A stretch of DNA of 64,000 nt from Flavivirga amylovorans (GTDB taxonomy: Bacteria > Bacteroidota > Bacteroidia > Flavobacteriales > Flavobacteriaceae): assembly GCF_030540875.1 (NCBI RefSeq), contig NZ_JAUOEM010000003.1, forward strand, positions 496,001 through 560,000. The letters are read 5' to 3'. How positions within the stretch are numbered: position 1 is the stretch's first letter; each line of letters begins with the position of its first letter. Below, one piece after another: positions 17,027-26,470 of the stretch. The position numbers were made by a program, and so were the translations under genes. The notes beneath the pieces are model-generated. The model did not search any database. It was not told where the DNA came from and worked only from the letters and a program-made list of their open reading frames with translations.

Positions 17027-17965
17027 ATGATTTATTGGAAAGGTCAAATAATTAATCCAGAAGATTTCAGAGTTCCTTCATACTATATAAGTCCATTTAA
17101 TGTTAAAGAATTATCTAAAATTGATAAGATTAAATCCATTCCTTTAGATCATAATGATATGATTGCCAAACTTAATTCGAAGTTTGGCAATCATAAGTAT
17201 TTAATAAACGGTAAAGAAGCTATATATAAAGCACTATCTTTCTATAACTTAGATAAAGGTGACGAAGTCTATATAGTTACAAGTACAGGTAATAAATATG
17301 TAAGTAGTTGTGTTACAAACGAAATTGAGAAGTATTGCAATTGGTCAAGGAAACGAAGTGATAAAACTAAGTTAATATTTGTTATTCATGAATTTGGAGT
17401 TGTTTATAAGCAGATGAATGAACTAAAAGAAACAAATTTGCCGATTATAGAAGATTTGGCGATGTCTCTTTTTTCTAATGATAGTGATGGTAAAATTGGA
17501 ACCTATGGAGATTTTGCTATCTATAGTTTACCTAAGTTCTTTCCCATACAATTTGGTGGTGTTTTAAGATATAATAATCCCAAATTCAGTGATGATGAGT
17601 TAGGAAAAAACGACTTGCCTTTTCAAATTGATCTAAAACAAACATCCCATTTTTATTTTAAAAAGGAAAAAAAAATCATCAAAAAAAGATTAGCAAATTA
17701 TAATTATTATGCTTTAAAATTAAATGAAATTGGATTAAATACTAGGTTTATTTTAAACTCAAAAGAAACACCTTCAGTTTTCATGTTTACTACTGATTCT
17801 TTGAATTTGAATGAACTTAAAGTTTTTATGCAAAAAAACGGTGTTGAATGTAGTGTTTTCTATGGAGAGAATGCCTTTTATCTTCCTGTACATCAAAACT
17901 TAAAGAGATTTGACTTAGATTTTATTATTAACCTTATTAAATATTTTACAATTGAAAACCAGTAA
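17027..17965 (+). CDS. Divergent, short DegT-family PLP aminotransferase-like protein
   Basis: A 312-aa protein with a reduced DegT/DnrJ/EryC1 fold, about 60 residues shorter than usual. Recognisable are IIEDLAMSLFS (140-150, corresponding to the EDsAxalG cofactor-ring motif), GKIGTYGDFAIYSLPK (155-170) with a possible Schiff-base Lys170, and FGGVL after it. The phosphate-binding SGTxA motif is not obvious. It starts 3 bp after the second ketoisomerase. A canonical DegT enzyme follows at 19390, so this one may act on a second sugar, have lost transamination, or pair with the other. A perfect 16-bp inverted repeat lies inside the gene (17158-17195). Confidence 0.7.
   Translation: MIYWKGQIINPEDFRVPSYYISPFNVKELSKIDKIKSIPLDHNDMIAKLNSKFGNHKYLINGKEAIYKALSFYNLDKGDEVYIVTSTGNKYVSSCVTNEIEKYCNWSRKRSDKTKLIFVIHEFGVVYKQMNELKETNLPIIEDLAMSLFSNDSDGKIGTYGDFAIYSLPKFFPIQFGGVLRYNNPKFSDDELGKNDLPFQIDLKQTSHFYFKKEKKIIKKRLANYNYYALKLNEIGLNTRFILNSKETPSVFMFTTDSLNLNELKVFMQKNGVECSVFYGENAFYLPVHQNLKRFDLDFIINLIKYFTIENQ
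17158..17195. repeat. Perfect 16-bp inverted repeat inside a coding region
   Basis: The arm TATGATTGCCAAACTT (17158-17173) is followed by a 6-base loop (AATTCG, 17174-17179) and its exact reverse complement (17180-17195). It falls within codons about 44-57 of the DegT-like gene. The stem is more GC-rich than its surroundings, and there is no T-run after it, so it is not a standard terminator. Confidence 0.85.
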
Positions 17966-18428
17966 TATTACATTAGGAAAGGATGTTATTGTAGACAGTA
18001 CAACTTCTATCAATAATGTTACGATTCAAGATAATGTAAAAATCGCAAAATATTGCAGTATTTACGGATCAGAATCAAATATTTTAGAAATAGGAAGTGA
18101 AACTTATATTGGAATGTTTTCAATAATTAATGGTTTTTCTGAAAAAGTGATTATTGGAAACAATGTTTCAATAGCGCAAAATGTAAATATAATGAGCGAT
18201 TCTGGCCCTAACGCAAGCTCAGAAATGCAAAAATACTTTCCTTTAATAAAAGGTAAAGTAGTAATTGGAGATCATTGTTGGATTGGAGCTAATGTGGTTA
18301 TTATGCCAAATGTTACACTCTCAGAGTTTTGTGTGGTTGCTGCAAACAGTTTTGTTAATTCTAGTTTCCCCCCCTACTCTGTTATCGGAGGAAACCCTGC
18401 TAAACTAATTAAAACTATAACTAAATAG
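17952..18428 (+). CDS. Hexapeptide-repeat (left-handed beta-helix) acyltransferase
   Basis: A 158-aa protein built of hexapeptide repeats ([LIV]-G-x4) over most of its length, ending with the GGNPAKLIK cap typical of sugar and serine O- or N-acetyltransferases. The frame opens with TTG at 17952, overlapping the previous gene by 14 bp; the first in-frame ATG would delete a third of the helix, so TTG is preferred. In the dTDP-amino-sugar block it is a candidate FdtC/QdtC-like N-acetyltransferase for the 3-amino sugar. A second acyltransferase gene follows directly, so the division of labour is uncertain. Confidence 0.82.
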   Translation: MKTSNITLGKDVIVDSTTSINNVTIQDNVKIAKYCSIYGSESNILEIGSETYIGMFSIINGFSEKVIIGNNVSIAQNVNIMSDSGPNASSEMQKYFPLIKGKVVIGDHCWIGANVVIMPNVTLSEFCVVAANSFVNSSFPPYSVIGGNPAKLIKTITK

Positions 18429-18443
18429 TAAAAAATATAAGAA

Positions 18444-19373
18444 ATGGAAATTAAGAGATACGATAGTACTCAAAAAACAGTTTGGGATGAGTTTATTCCA
18501 AAAAGCAAAAATGGCGTTTTTCTCTTTTATCGAGAATATTTAGATTATCATAAAGATAGGTTCACAGATCATTCTTTAATTATTTTAAAAAAGAATAAAA
18601 TAATAGCACTATTCCCTGCAAATGAAAATAATAATCAAATACTTTCTCATGGCGGCCTGACTTTTGGTTCTTTAATAATGAGTCATGATGTAAGAGCTGC
18701 AGAAGTATTAAATATATTTTTAAAAATTAAAGAATATTATAAAGAATTAAAATTCACAGACATAACATATAAAGCAGTTCCTTCTATTTTCCATAAATAT
18801 CCTTCAGAAGAAGATTTATATGCCTTATTTAGAATGGATGCAAAACTTATCAGAAGGGATATTTCTTCCGTTGTAAAAATAAGTAATAAGATTCGTTTTT
18901 CAGAAAGTAAAAGGCAGGCAGTAACAAAATGCATTAAAAACGAAGTCGTTGTTTCTAAAAACAATGATTTTGGAGAATATTGGAATTTATTAACCAGTGT
19001 TTTGGCAAAATTTGATACAAAACCAGTCCATACACTGGAAGAAATTAATAGTTTAAAAGAATCATTTCCGGATAATATAAATTTATTTGAAGCAAGAAAA
19101 GATAACATCCTATTAGCAGGAATAGTGGTTTATGATTTTGGCAATGTTATCCATACGCAGTATATGGCTAACTCTCAAGACGGCAGAAAAATAGGTGCAT
19201 TAGATTTTATAAATGATAGTTTAATAAATGAAGTTTATAAAGATAGGGACTTTTATAGCTTTGGCATTTCTACAGAGAATCAAGGTAGGGTTCTAAATGA
19301 AGGATTAATTCAGCAGAAAGAGATGATGGGAAGTAGAGGCATTGCTGTAGATTTTTATAATATTAGTTTGTAA
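18444..19373 (+). CDS. Fem/GNAT-like acyltransferase associated with the amino-sugar block
   Basis: A 309-aa protein resembling Acetyltransf_6/FemAB-like GNAT proteins. It has two GNAT-like halves, with ILSHGGLTFGSLI (about 69-81) in the first and LFEARKDNILLAGIVVYDFGNVIHTQY (from about 214) then KIGALDFINDSLI in the second. The repeated hydrophobic strand followed by a G-x-x-L/I-D-F helix is typical. It lies 15 bp after the hexapeptide gene and 16 bp before the canonical DegT aminotransferase gene. This suggests that it acylates the dTDP-3-amino sugar or a related intermediate. It is only distantly like the six tandem paralogues at 39-46 kb. Confidence 0.72.
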   Translation: MEIKRYDSTQKTVWDEFIPKSKNGVFLFYREYLDYHKDRFTDHSLIILKKNKIIALFPANENNNQILSHGGLTFGSLIMSHDVRAAEVLNIFLKIKEYYKELKFTDITYKAVPSIFHKYPSEEDLYALFRMDAKLIRRDISSVVKISNKIRFSESKRQAVTKCIKNEVVVSKNNDFGEYWNLLTSVLAKFDTKPVHTLEEINSLKESFPDNINLFEARKDNILLAGIVVYDFGNVIHTQYMANSQDGRKIGALDFINDSLINEVYKDRDFYSFGISTENQGRVLNEGLIQQKEMMGSRGIAVDFYNISL

Positions 19374-19389
19374 ATAAATTTAATAAAAA

Positions 19390-20499
19390 ATGGTTAAATT
19401 TCTTGATCTTCAGAAAATAAATGCACAATATGAGCAGGAGCTTAAAGAGGCTGCTAGCAGAGTTATTGATTCTGGGTGGTATTTATTAGGAAATGAATTA
19501 GAATCTTTTGAAACTAATTACACTAAATTTTGTCAAACAAAGCATGCTATTGGGGTTGCTAATGGACTTGATGCCCTAAGACTCATTTTTAAAGCTTATA
19601 TAGAATTAGGAATCATGCAGACTGGCGACGAGGTTATTGTTCCTGCCAACACATATATTGCATCTATATTAGCCATTACTGACAATCATTTAGTTCCAGT
19701 TTTTGTTGAACCTAATATGGATACTTATAATTTAGATTCCAATAAAATTGAGCAGGCAGTTACATCTAAAACAAAAGCTGTTTTAACAGTTCATCTTTAT
19801 GGGCAGAACTCTATTGATGATACCATGTTAGATGTTTGTAAAAAATATAACCTTAAGTTAGTTGAAGATAGCGCACAATCGCATGGAGCCTTATGGAAAG
19901 AAAAGGTTATGGGAAGTATTGGAGATGCTGCAGGCCATAGTTTTTATCCTGGTAAAAATCTAGGGGCTTTAGGCGATGCTGGAGCAGTTACTACTAATAA
20001 TGATGAATTAGCTCAAGTCATTCGTACTTTAGCTAATTATGGGTCTTCTAAAAAGTATGAGAATGTATATCGTGGTCTTAATTCAAGATTAGACGAAATA
20101 CAAGCAGCTTTTTTGAATGTGAAATTAAAGTATATCCATACAGATATATTAGGAAGAAGACGTGTTGCTAATTATTATTTGAAACATATTAATAACCCAG
20201 ATATCATATTACCTGAAGTTTTAAATCAGAATAGTCATGTGTGGCATTTATTCGTAATAAGGACTTCAAAAAGAGAAAAACTACAAAAGTATTTAAATGA
20301 ACATGGTGTGCAAACACTAATTCATTATCCTATTCCGCCTCATAAGCAACAAGCTTATATGGAATTTAGTCATTTAAGCTTACCAACAACAGAAAAAATA
20401 CATAAAGAAGTATTGAGTTTACCCATAAGTGCTGTATTGAGTGAATCTGAATTAGAAAAAATAACAAAAACAATTAACCTGTATTCTACTGATAATTAA
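19390..20499 (+). CDS. dTDP-3-amino-3,6-dideoxyhexose aminotransferase (FdtB/QdtB-like, DegT family)
   Basis: PLP-dependent aminotransferase of 369 aa that should aminate the dTDP-3-keto-6-deoxyhexose made by the FdtA/QdtA-like enzymes, using glutamate as donor. The start [31 protein letters not shown] (58-66), EDSAQSHGA (159-167) and the Schiff-base Lys189 in [14 protein letters not shown] are all FdtB/QdtB-like. C-terminal [12 protein letters not shown] matches the family substrate region. It closes the amino-sugar cassette. Its TAA stop overlaps the ATG of a 27-codon ORF of unknown reality before the flippase gene. Confidence 0.93.
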   Translation: MVKFLDLQKINAQYEQELKEAASRVIDSGWYLLGNELESFETNYTKFCQTKHAIGVANGLDALRLIFKAYIELGIMQTGDEVIVPANTYIASILAITDNHLVPVFVEPNMDTYNLDSNKIEQAVTSKTKAVLTVHLYGQNSIDDTMLDVCKKYNLKLVEDSAQSHGALWKEKVMGSIGDAAGHSFYPGKNLGALGDAGAVTTNNDELAQVIRTLANYGSSKKYENVYRGLNSRLDEIQAAFLNVKLKYIHTDILGRRRVANYYLKHINNPDIILPEVLNQNSHVWHLFVIRTSKREKLQKYLNEHGVQTLIHYPIPPHKQQAYMEFSHLSLPTTEKIHKEVLSLPISAVLSESELEKITKTINLYSTDN

Positions 20500-20627
20500 T
20501 GAAAAGATTGCTTAACATTATAAAAAGAATAGGATTCGGTCTTCCTTCGTTAACTCTAAATAAATCGATTTGCAATATTTAAATCGTATTAGTTGGTCAA
20601 GGGATATAAACTATTTTAAAATCGAAA

Positions 20628-22106
20628 ATGAACGAAGATAAAAAGTCTTACCGTGATATAATGAAGGCTACTTCTCTATTTGGTGGTGTTCAGGTTTTTA
20701 ATATAATCATCTCCATAATTCGATCTAAAATAATAGCTGTTTTATTAGGACCTGGAGGAATGGGAATAGCTGGGCTATTTGGATCTTCCTTAGGTTTAAT
20801 ATCCTCTTTAACCAATTTTGGATTAAGAACAAGTGCTGTTCGTGATATTGCATCAGCCTATGAAACAGGCGATCAAAATCGTATTAGTAAGGTTACTATT
20901 ATTTTTAAACGTTTAGTTTGGATAACTGGACTCTTTGGTACTCTTGTTGCCTTAATTTTTTCTAAAACATTAAGTAATTTCACTTTTGGAAATACTGAAT
21001 ACACGGTGGCTTTTATGTGGTTATCTTGTACACTTCTGTTTAACCAATTAGCTAATGGCCAAGGTGTATTACTCCAAGGTACCCGAAAGTTAAAGTATTT
21101 AGCTAATGCCAATATGATTGGGTCTGTCGTTGGGTTATTAGTAACTGTTCCTTTATATTATTATTATGGAGTTGATGGTATTGTTCCTGCAATGATAATG
21201 ATTTCCATATTTTCATTAATAGTTACCTGGTATTTTTCAAGAAAAGTTACTATAGAAAAAATTAAAGTGACTCGTAAAGAGACCATTTTCGAAAGTAAAG
21301 GTATGTTGAAAATGGGTTTCATGTTAAGTCTAAGTGGGTTAATAGGCGTGGCAGCTTCTTATATAGTACGCGTTTATATTAGTAATACCGGAGGAATTGA
21401 TGATGTAGGTTTATATAATGCAGGTTTTACCATTATAGGAACTTATGTTGGCCTGATTTTTTCTGCTATGGCTACAGATTATTACCCAAGACTTTCAGGA
21501 GTTGCCGGGGACAATAAAAAAGCAACACTATTAATTAATCAGCAAGCAGAGGTTGGCATATTAATTTTAGCTCCGATTTTAACCGTTTTTCTAATATTTA
21601 TAAATTGGGTGATTATTATTTTATATTCAACAAAATTTATTGAGATTAGTGGTATGATACATTGGGCTGCATTAGGAATGTATTTTAAAGTAGCTAGCTG
21701 GTCAATTGGATTTATACTATTAGCTAAAGGTGCCTCAACTGTGTTTTTTTGGAGTGAACTAATAGCAAATATTTATATTGTGATATTTAATATTCTTGGG
21801 TATAAATACCTCGGATTGAATGGTTTAGGGGTCTCTTTTTTAATAAGTTATATATTCGCATTATTACAAACATATCTAATAGCCAATTATAAATATAGGT
21901 TCACATTTAATTTTGTTTTTTATAAAATATTTAGTTTTCAGTTAATACTGGGAGTCATCAGCTTTTTAATAATCAAATTCATCCCTACGCCTTGGGCATA
22001 TATAGTTGGGTTACCTTTTATTTTTGTTTCTTGTTGGTACTCATTCAAGGAATTAGATAACAGATTGAACCTAAAGGAAATTATTTCAAAATTTAGAAAA
22101 AAGTAA
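20628..22106 (+). CDS. wzx: Wzx-type polysaccharide flippase (O-antigen translocase)
   Basis: Polytopic inner-membrane protein of the MVF/MATE superfamily that flips undecaprenyl-linked repeat units to the periplasm. The 492-aa sequence has about 12-14 hydrophobic helices. It opens with the family pattern SLFGGVQVFNIIISIIRSK and LLGPGGMGIAGLF (41-53), typical of O-antigen translocases near WzxE. Acidic residues are few, and short charged loops separate the helices. It follows the nucleotide-sugar block after a 128-bp gap and precedes the glycosyltransferases. Together with the EpsG-like polymerase (27701) and wza/wzc it completes a Wzx/Wzy pathway. Confidence 0.92.
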   Translation: MNEDKKSYRDIMKATSLFGGVQVFNIIISIIRSKIIAVLLGPGGMGIAGLFGSSLGLISSLTNFGLRTSAVRDIASAYETGDQNRISKVTIIFKRLVWITGLFGTLVALIFSKTLSNFTFGNTEYTVAFMWLSCTLLFNQLANGQGVLLQGTRKLKYLANANMIGSVVGLLVTVPLYYYYGVDGIVPAMIMISIFSLIVTWYFSRKVTIEKIKVTRKETIFESKGMLKMGFMLSLSGLIGVAASYIVRVYISNTGGIDDVGLYNAGFTIIGTYVGLIFSAMATDYYPRLSGVAGDNKKATLLINQQAEVGILILAPILTVFLIFINWVIIILYSTKFIEISGMIHWAALGMYFKVASWSIGFILLAKGASTVFFWSELIANIYIVIFNILGYKYLGLNGLGVSFLISYIFALLQTYLIANYKYRFTFNFVFYKIFSFQLILGVISFLIIKFIPTPWAYIVGLPFIFVSCWYSFKELDNRLNLKEIISKFRKK

Positions 22107-22117
22107 TTCAAAAAAAT

Positions 22118-23065
22118 ATGATAGAAATAGACTCTGAAGATACTACGAATGATTTAAAACCAATAGTATCAATTATTGTTATTACTTATAATTCATCAAA
22201 GTATATTTTAGATACTTTACTAAGTGCAAAAAATCAAAGTTATCATAATATTGAATTAATTATATCCGATGATGGCTCTACAGATGATACTGAAAATATT
22301 TGCAAAGAATGGATTGAGAATAACAAAAATAGATTTGTAAAAACAGAATTAATTACCGTACAAAAAAATACAGGTATTCCAGCTAATTTAAATAGAGGGT
22401 TAAACAAAGCAAAAGGTGAATGGATAAAGTTCATTGCCGGAGATGATATTTTAGACATTAATTGTGTACAATCTTACATGAATTTTGTAAGCAAAAATCA
22501 GCTAAAACCTTCATTTTTATTTAGCAATCTGGTTTTTTTCCAAAACTCTATAGACAATATTGTAAGAGTTGATCAAATTGATAAGTTGATTACAAAAAAA
22601 CAGAAACATCAATTTTTAGACTATTTATGTGACAGGCCTACCATTACGCCATCTGGATTCATTTCTAAAGAAGTGTTGATCTCGCTAGGAGGATACAACG
22701 AAAAATATAGATTGCTTGAAGATGTTCCACTATTTATAAAAGCTTTGAAAAAGGGTATTCCCTTTAATTTATTAAATGAAAATCTGGTTTACTATCGAAT
22801 TTCTGAAGTATCCATTTCAAATGATAGTGAAAACAGTAATTCTGTTTCTAAATTGTTTCTGCAATCGATCCAACAATATTATAATTTTGAAATCTATCCA
22901 GAATTACTAAAAAGGTTTTTAATATTAAATTATTTTAAGGCAAAAGTGAAATTTAGATTTGCTTCTACTGGAAAATATCCTAACAATATTGTAACAAAGA
23001 TTATATATAAATCAATAATAAAACTTGCGTTATTTGAAAAAAAGGTACACCTTTTTTTCAAATAA
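22118..23065 (+). CDS. Family 2 glycosyltransferase
   Basis: Inverting GT-A glycosyltransferase that adds one sugar of the repeat unit at the inner face of the membrane. The 315-aa protein has VSIIVITYNSSKYI (17-30), the nucleotide-binding DDGSTDD (51-57) and an acidic metal motif AGDD (107-110) at the DxD position. SGFISKEVLISLGGYNEKY followed by LEDVPLF gives the acceptor-side GGY/ED signature. The C-terminus is basic and hydrophobic, probably membrane-associating. Donor and linkage are not readable from the sequence. Confidence 0.9.
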   Translation: MIEIDSEDTTNDLKPIVSIIVITYNSSKYILDTLLSAKNQSYHNIELIISDDGSTDDTENICKEWIENNKNRFVKTELITVQKNTGIPANLNRGLNKAKGEWIKFIAGDDILDINCVQSYMNFVSKNQLKPSFLFSNLVFFQNSIDNIVRVDQIDKLITKKQKHQFLDYLCDRPTITPSGFISKEVLISLGGYNEKYRLLEDVPLFIKALKKGIPFNLLNENLVYYRISEVSISNDSENSNSVSKLFLQSIQQYYNFEIYPELLKRFLILNYFKAKVKFRFASTGKYPNNIVTKIIYKSIIKLALFEKKVHLFFK

Positions 23066-23080
23066 AATAATATATAGATT

Positions 23081-24184
23081 ATGAAAATCAAAACAATAAC
23101 CTGCCACGAGGTCTATAATTACGGCGCTAGCTTACAAGAATATGCGCTAATTAAATACCTTGATTTTTTGGGTCATGAAACTGAAGCAATTTATTACAAG
23201 CCAGACTATTTAAGCAATCATCTAAATATATGGCGTATACCCAATGCCTCGCTTAAAACTCCAATAATAAAACATCTATATTTATTAGTAAAATTACCAT
23301 CTAGGATTGGTGAATTAAAAAAGAAAAAAGCTTTTGATGTTTTTTCGGAAAAATATATCAAAACAGGCGATGTTTTATATAAATCAAATGAAGAACTAAA
23401 AGAAAATATGCCATCGGCCGATGCATATATTTGTGGTAGTGATCAAATATGGAATTCGTTTTTTCAAAATGGTAAGGACCCCGCATTTTATTTAGATTTT
23501 GCTCCTGATGGTAAACTAAAGGTTTCCTATGCTGCCAGTTTTGCAATTGATGAAATAGAAGAAGACTTAAAACCTTTTGTGAAAGAAAAAATTAAGCGCT
23601 TAAATTCTGTTTCGGTTAGAGAAACTTCTGGAGTTGATATTTTAAAACAACTTGAAATAAATGCAACACAAGTTTTAGATCCAGTTTTTTTATTCAGCAA
23701 AGAATACTGGAGTGATAGTTTTGTGTTTCCTATAAATGATAAATTTATATTAATTTACGATTTTGACAGCAATTCACTTATACAAAAATTAGCTTTAAAG
23801 CTAGCAAAAGAAAACGGGCTCAAAATTTTTGCAGTCAATAAGAATATAAAATATGCAGACAGTAATTTTTGGCAAAAAGGCCCGGAATACTTTTTATCCT
23901 TAGTAGCAAATGCCGAGCTTATTATTTCTAATTCATTTCATGCTGTTGCTTTTTCTCTAATCTTTAACAAACAATTTTTAGTTGTTAATAGAAAAGAAAA
24001 AATTAATACTAGAATGAGAGATTTGTTAGCTTTATTTGGTATTTCTAATTTATTACTAAATGATGAAAGTGATATAAAAAATCTAACTACAAAGCCAATT
24101 AATTCTTATGACTCTATTAATAATAAAATACATGATGCAATAGATAAGTCTAAACGGTTTTTAAAAGATGCTATAAGTAGCTAA
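23081..24184 (+). CDS. Polysaccharide pyruvyl transferase family protein
   Basis: Expected to transfer pyruvate from phosphoenolpyruvate to a sugar, forming a ketal that adds negative charge to the glycan. The 367-aa protein carries the family landmarks YNYGASLQEYAL (12-23), ICGSDQIWN (117-125), VSVRETSG (from about 188), LDPVFLF and NSFHAVAFSLIF (about 285-296). It lies between glycosyltransferase genes with 15-bp and 3-bp gaps, so it acts in the same repeat-unit pathway. Family members sometimes have other roles, but the motif order fits well. Confidence 0.9.
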   Translation: MKIKTITCHEVYNYGASLQEYALIKYLDFLGHETEAIYYKPDYLSNHLNIWRIPNASLKTPIIKHLYLLVKLPSRIGELKKKKAFDVFSEKYIKTGDVLYKSNEELKENMPSADAYICGSDQIWNSFFQNGKDPAFYLDFAPDGKLKVSYAASFAIDEIEEDLKPFVKEKIKRLNSVSVRETSGVDILKQLEINATQVLDPVFLFSKEYWSDSFVFPINDKFILIYDFDSNSLIQKLALKLAKENGLKIFAVNKNIKYADSNFWQKGPEYFLSLVANAELIISNSFHAVAFSLIFNKQFLVVNRKEKINTRMRDLLALFGISNLLLNDESDIKNLTTKPINSYDSINNKIHDAIDKSKRFLKDAISS

Positions 24185-24187
24185 AAA

Positions 24188-25336
24188 ATGAAAAAGATAG
24201 TTTTTATCATAGAGTCTTTACACCATGGTGGAGCAGAAAAGAGTTTGGTAACTCTCTTAAATTTTATAGACTATAATAACTTTGATGTAAAACTCCTGTT
24301 ATTTAGAAAAGGTGGTGAATTTGAAAAATTTGTTCCGAAAGAAGTTGGTATTACGTACATAAACCCGTTCGATGGAATTAATAAAGTTTACCTTTTATTT
24401 TTAAGAGCTCGTTTTTGGATAAATAAAAAATTGAATAAGAATAAACGATACCATAACGCTCAACTATTTTGGAAAACATTTGGTAATTCTATCCGAGCAA
24501 ATAAAATTACTTACGATACTGCTATCGCTTACAATCAAGGGTTTGCTACATACTACGTTGCAGAAAAAATCTTAGCTAAAAAAAAATACTCATGGTTAAA
24601 TACAGATTATATTAAAGCAGGTTATCAAGCATCATTTGATTATAACAAATATACTCAGTTTAAAAAAATAATTTGTGTTTCCAAAGAAAATGAATCAGCA
24701 TTCATAAAATCTAATAAACTAAATAATAAGGTTTTACCAACAGAAATCATTAAAGATATAACCGATGATTTAGACATTAAAAAGAAATGTTTTGAAAAAA
24801 CTGAATTTGATTCAAAAGTAGATGAATTCAAAATATTAACAGTAGGTCGTTTAGCAAAAGCTAAAGGCTTTGAATTAGCTATTAAAGCTTCTAAAATTCT
24901 GAGAGATAAAGGAATCGAACATAAATGGTATGTAATAGGAGAAGGTTCTGAGCGCGAGAACTTGGAAAGAATTATATTAGAGGAAAACTTAGAAAACACT
25001 TTTATATTATTAGGTTATAAAGAGAACCCTTATCCATACATAAATACTTGTAACATATACGTGCAAACATCATTATTTGAAGGGTTAGGTCTTAGTGTAA
25101 TTGAGGCTGCAATTTTGCAAAAACCAATTGTAACGACTAATTTCCCAACAGCGCCGTCTTTAATAACTCATAATGAAACTGGTCTTATTTGCAAGATGGA
25201 TCCACATGATATTGCTGATAATATTTTGGTATATATTGAAAATAAAGAATTTAAAAATAAAATCATAAATAACTTATCTAAATTGAAAAATGATGATAAA
25301 GAGAAGTCATTAGCAAAATTCAATAAACTAATTTAA
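24188..25336 (+). CDS. Family 4 glycosyltransferase
   Basis: Retaining GT-B glycosyltransferase of 382 aa. The N-terminal domain has ESLHHGGAEKSL (9-20), the glycine-rich acceptor loop typical of GT4. The C-terminal donor domain has TVGRLAKAKGFELAI, WYVIGEGSER and the E-x7-E motif in SLFEGLGLSVIEA. It is one of three consecutive GT4 genes, which differ clearly from each other and so probably add different sugars. The start lies 3 bp after the pyruvyl transferase stop. Confidence 0.93.
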   Translation: MKKIVFIIESLHHGGAEKSLVTLLNFIDYNNFDVKLLLFRKGGEFEKFVPKEVGITYINPFDGINKVYLLFLRARFWINKKLNKNKRYHNAQLFWKTFGNSIRANKITYDTAIAYNQGFATYYVAEKILAKKKYSWLNTDYIKAGYQASFDYNKYTQFKKIICVSKENESAFIKSNKLNNKVLPTEIIKDITDDLDIKKKCFEKTEFDSKVDEFKILTVGRLAKAKGFELAIKASKILRDKGIEHKWYVIGEGSERENLERIILEENLENTFILLGYKENPYPYINTCNIYVQTSLFEGLGLSVIEAAILQKPIVTTNFPTAPSLITHNETGLICKMDPHDIADNILVYIENKEFKNKIINNLSKLKNDDKEKSLAKFNKLI

Positions 25337-25360
25337 ATAAAACCTATTAATATTACTAAA

Positions 25361-26470
25361 ATGAAACTTCTATATATTACAAATGGTGTTGATGGATCTG
25401 GAGGTTTAGAACGTGTTTTATCAATAAAAGCAAGTTATTTAGTAGATGTTTTAGGGTATGACGTAGATATAATTACGCTTAACCAATTAAGTTCGTCTCT
25501 ATTCTATAATTTTAGTGATAAAATAAGCTTTCATAATATAAAAGCTAATGGTAATGTTTTTAAATACATTAAAAGTTATATAAGTGGTATACGAAATAAG
25601 GTAAAAGAAATAAAACCTGATATTATTTTAGTATGTGATGATGGTTTAAAAGGTTTTTTTTTACCACGCTTATTAGGTAAGTCTTCAATTATGATATACG
25701 AAAGACATGCCTCGAAAGATATCATTAAAAAAACCGACACTCCAAATATTTTTCAGAAACTAAAATTTAAAGTGCTGAATTTATTGATGCATAAAGGAGC
25801 TAAAGCATTTAATGCCTTTGTTGTTTTGACAAATGATAATTTAAATGAATGGCCTCTTAAAAATTCACATGTTATCGCTAACCCCCTTTCTTTTTATCCA
25901 GAAGAAAGAGCTCCTTTAGCTAAAAGAAAAGTTATTAGTGTTGGTAATCATGGGTTTCAAAAAGGTTATGACAGGTTATTAGAAAGTTGGAAACTAGTAG
26001 TAAGTAAATACCCGAACTGGAATTTGGAAATATATGGAAAAATAGATGCTCAAAAAAAACATATTAAATTAGCTGATGATTTAGGAATTAAAAAGAATAT
26101 TTCTTTTTTCAATCCAGTTAAAAATATTCAAGATAAATATAGAGAAGCTTCTATATATGCTATGTCTTCTAGATCTGAAGGTTTTGGCATGGTGCTAATT
26201 GAAGCTATGGCTTTTGGACTTCCATGTGTTGCATATGATTGCCCATGTGGACCAAAAGATATTATTACAGAAAACAAAGATGGTTTTTTAATAGAAAATG
26301 GAAATATTAATGAGTTTGCAAATAAATTAATCCTTCTAATAAAAGAACAAGAATTGCGCTCTAAAATGGGATTAAATGCAAGAGAAACTGCCAAGAAGTA
26401 TTTAGCTGAAAATATTATGTTAAAGTGGGAAGAGTTATTTAAAAATTTAAAAAAACAAAATACTTTATGA
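25361..26470 (+). CDS. Family 4 glycosyltransferase
   Basis: GT-B glycosyltransferase of 369 aa with NGVDGSGGLERV (8-19) as acceptor loop. The donor-side motifs are SVGNHGFQKGYDRLLESW, NLEIYGKIDAQ and SSRSEGFGMVLIEAMAFGLP with the conserved Glu pair. The C-terminus is a normal helix ending in lysines. Its TGA stop overlaps the next ATG (ATGA), giving translational coupling with the following GT4 gene. Donor sugar unknown. Confidence 0.93.
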   Translation: MKLLYITNGVDGSGGLERVLSIKASYLVDVLGYDVDIITLNQLSSSLFYNFSDKISFHNIKANGNVFKYIKSYISGIRNKVKEIKPDIILVCDDGLKGFFLPRLLGKSSIMIYERHASKDIIKKTDTPNIFQKLKFKVLNLLMHKGAKAFNAFVVLTNDNLNEWPLKNSHVIANPLSFYPEERAPLAKRKVISVGNHGFQKGYDRLLESWKLVVSKYPNWNLEIYGKIDAQKKHIKLADDLGIKKNISFFNPVKNIQDKYREASIYAMSSRSEGFGMVLIEAMAFGLPCVAYDCPCGPKDIITENKDGFLIENGNINEFANKLILLIKEQELRSKMGLNARETAKKYLAENIMLKWEELFKNLKKQNTL

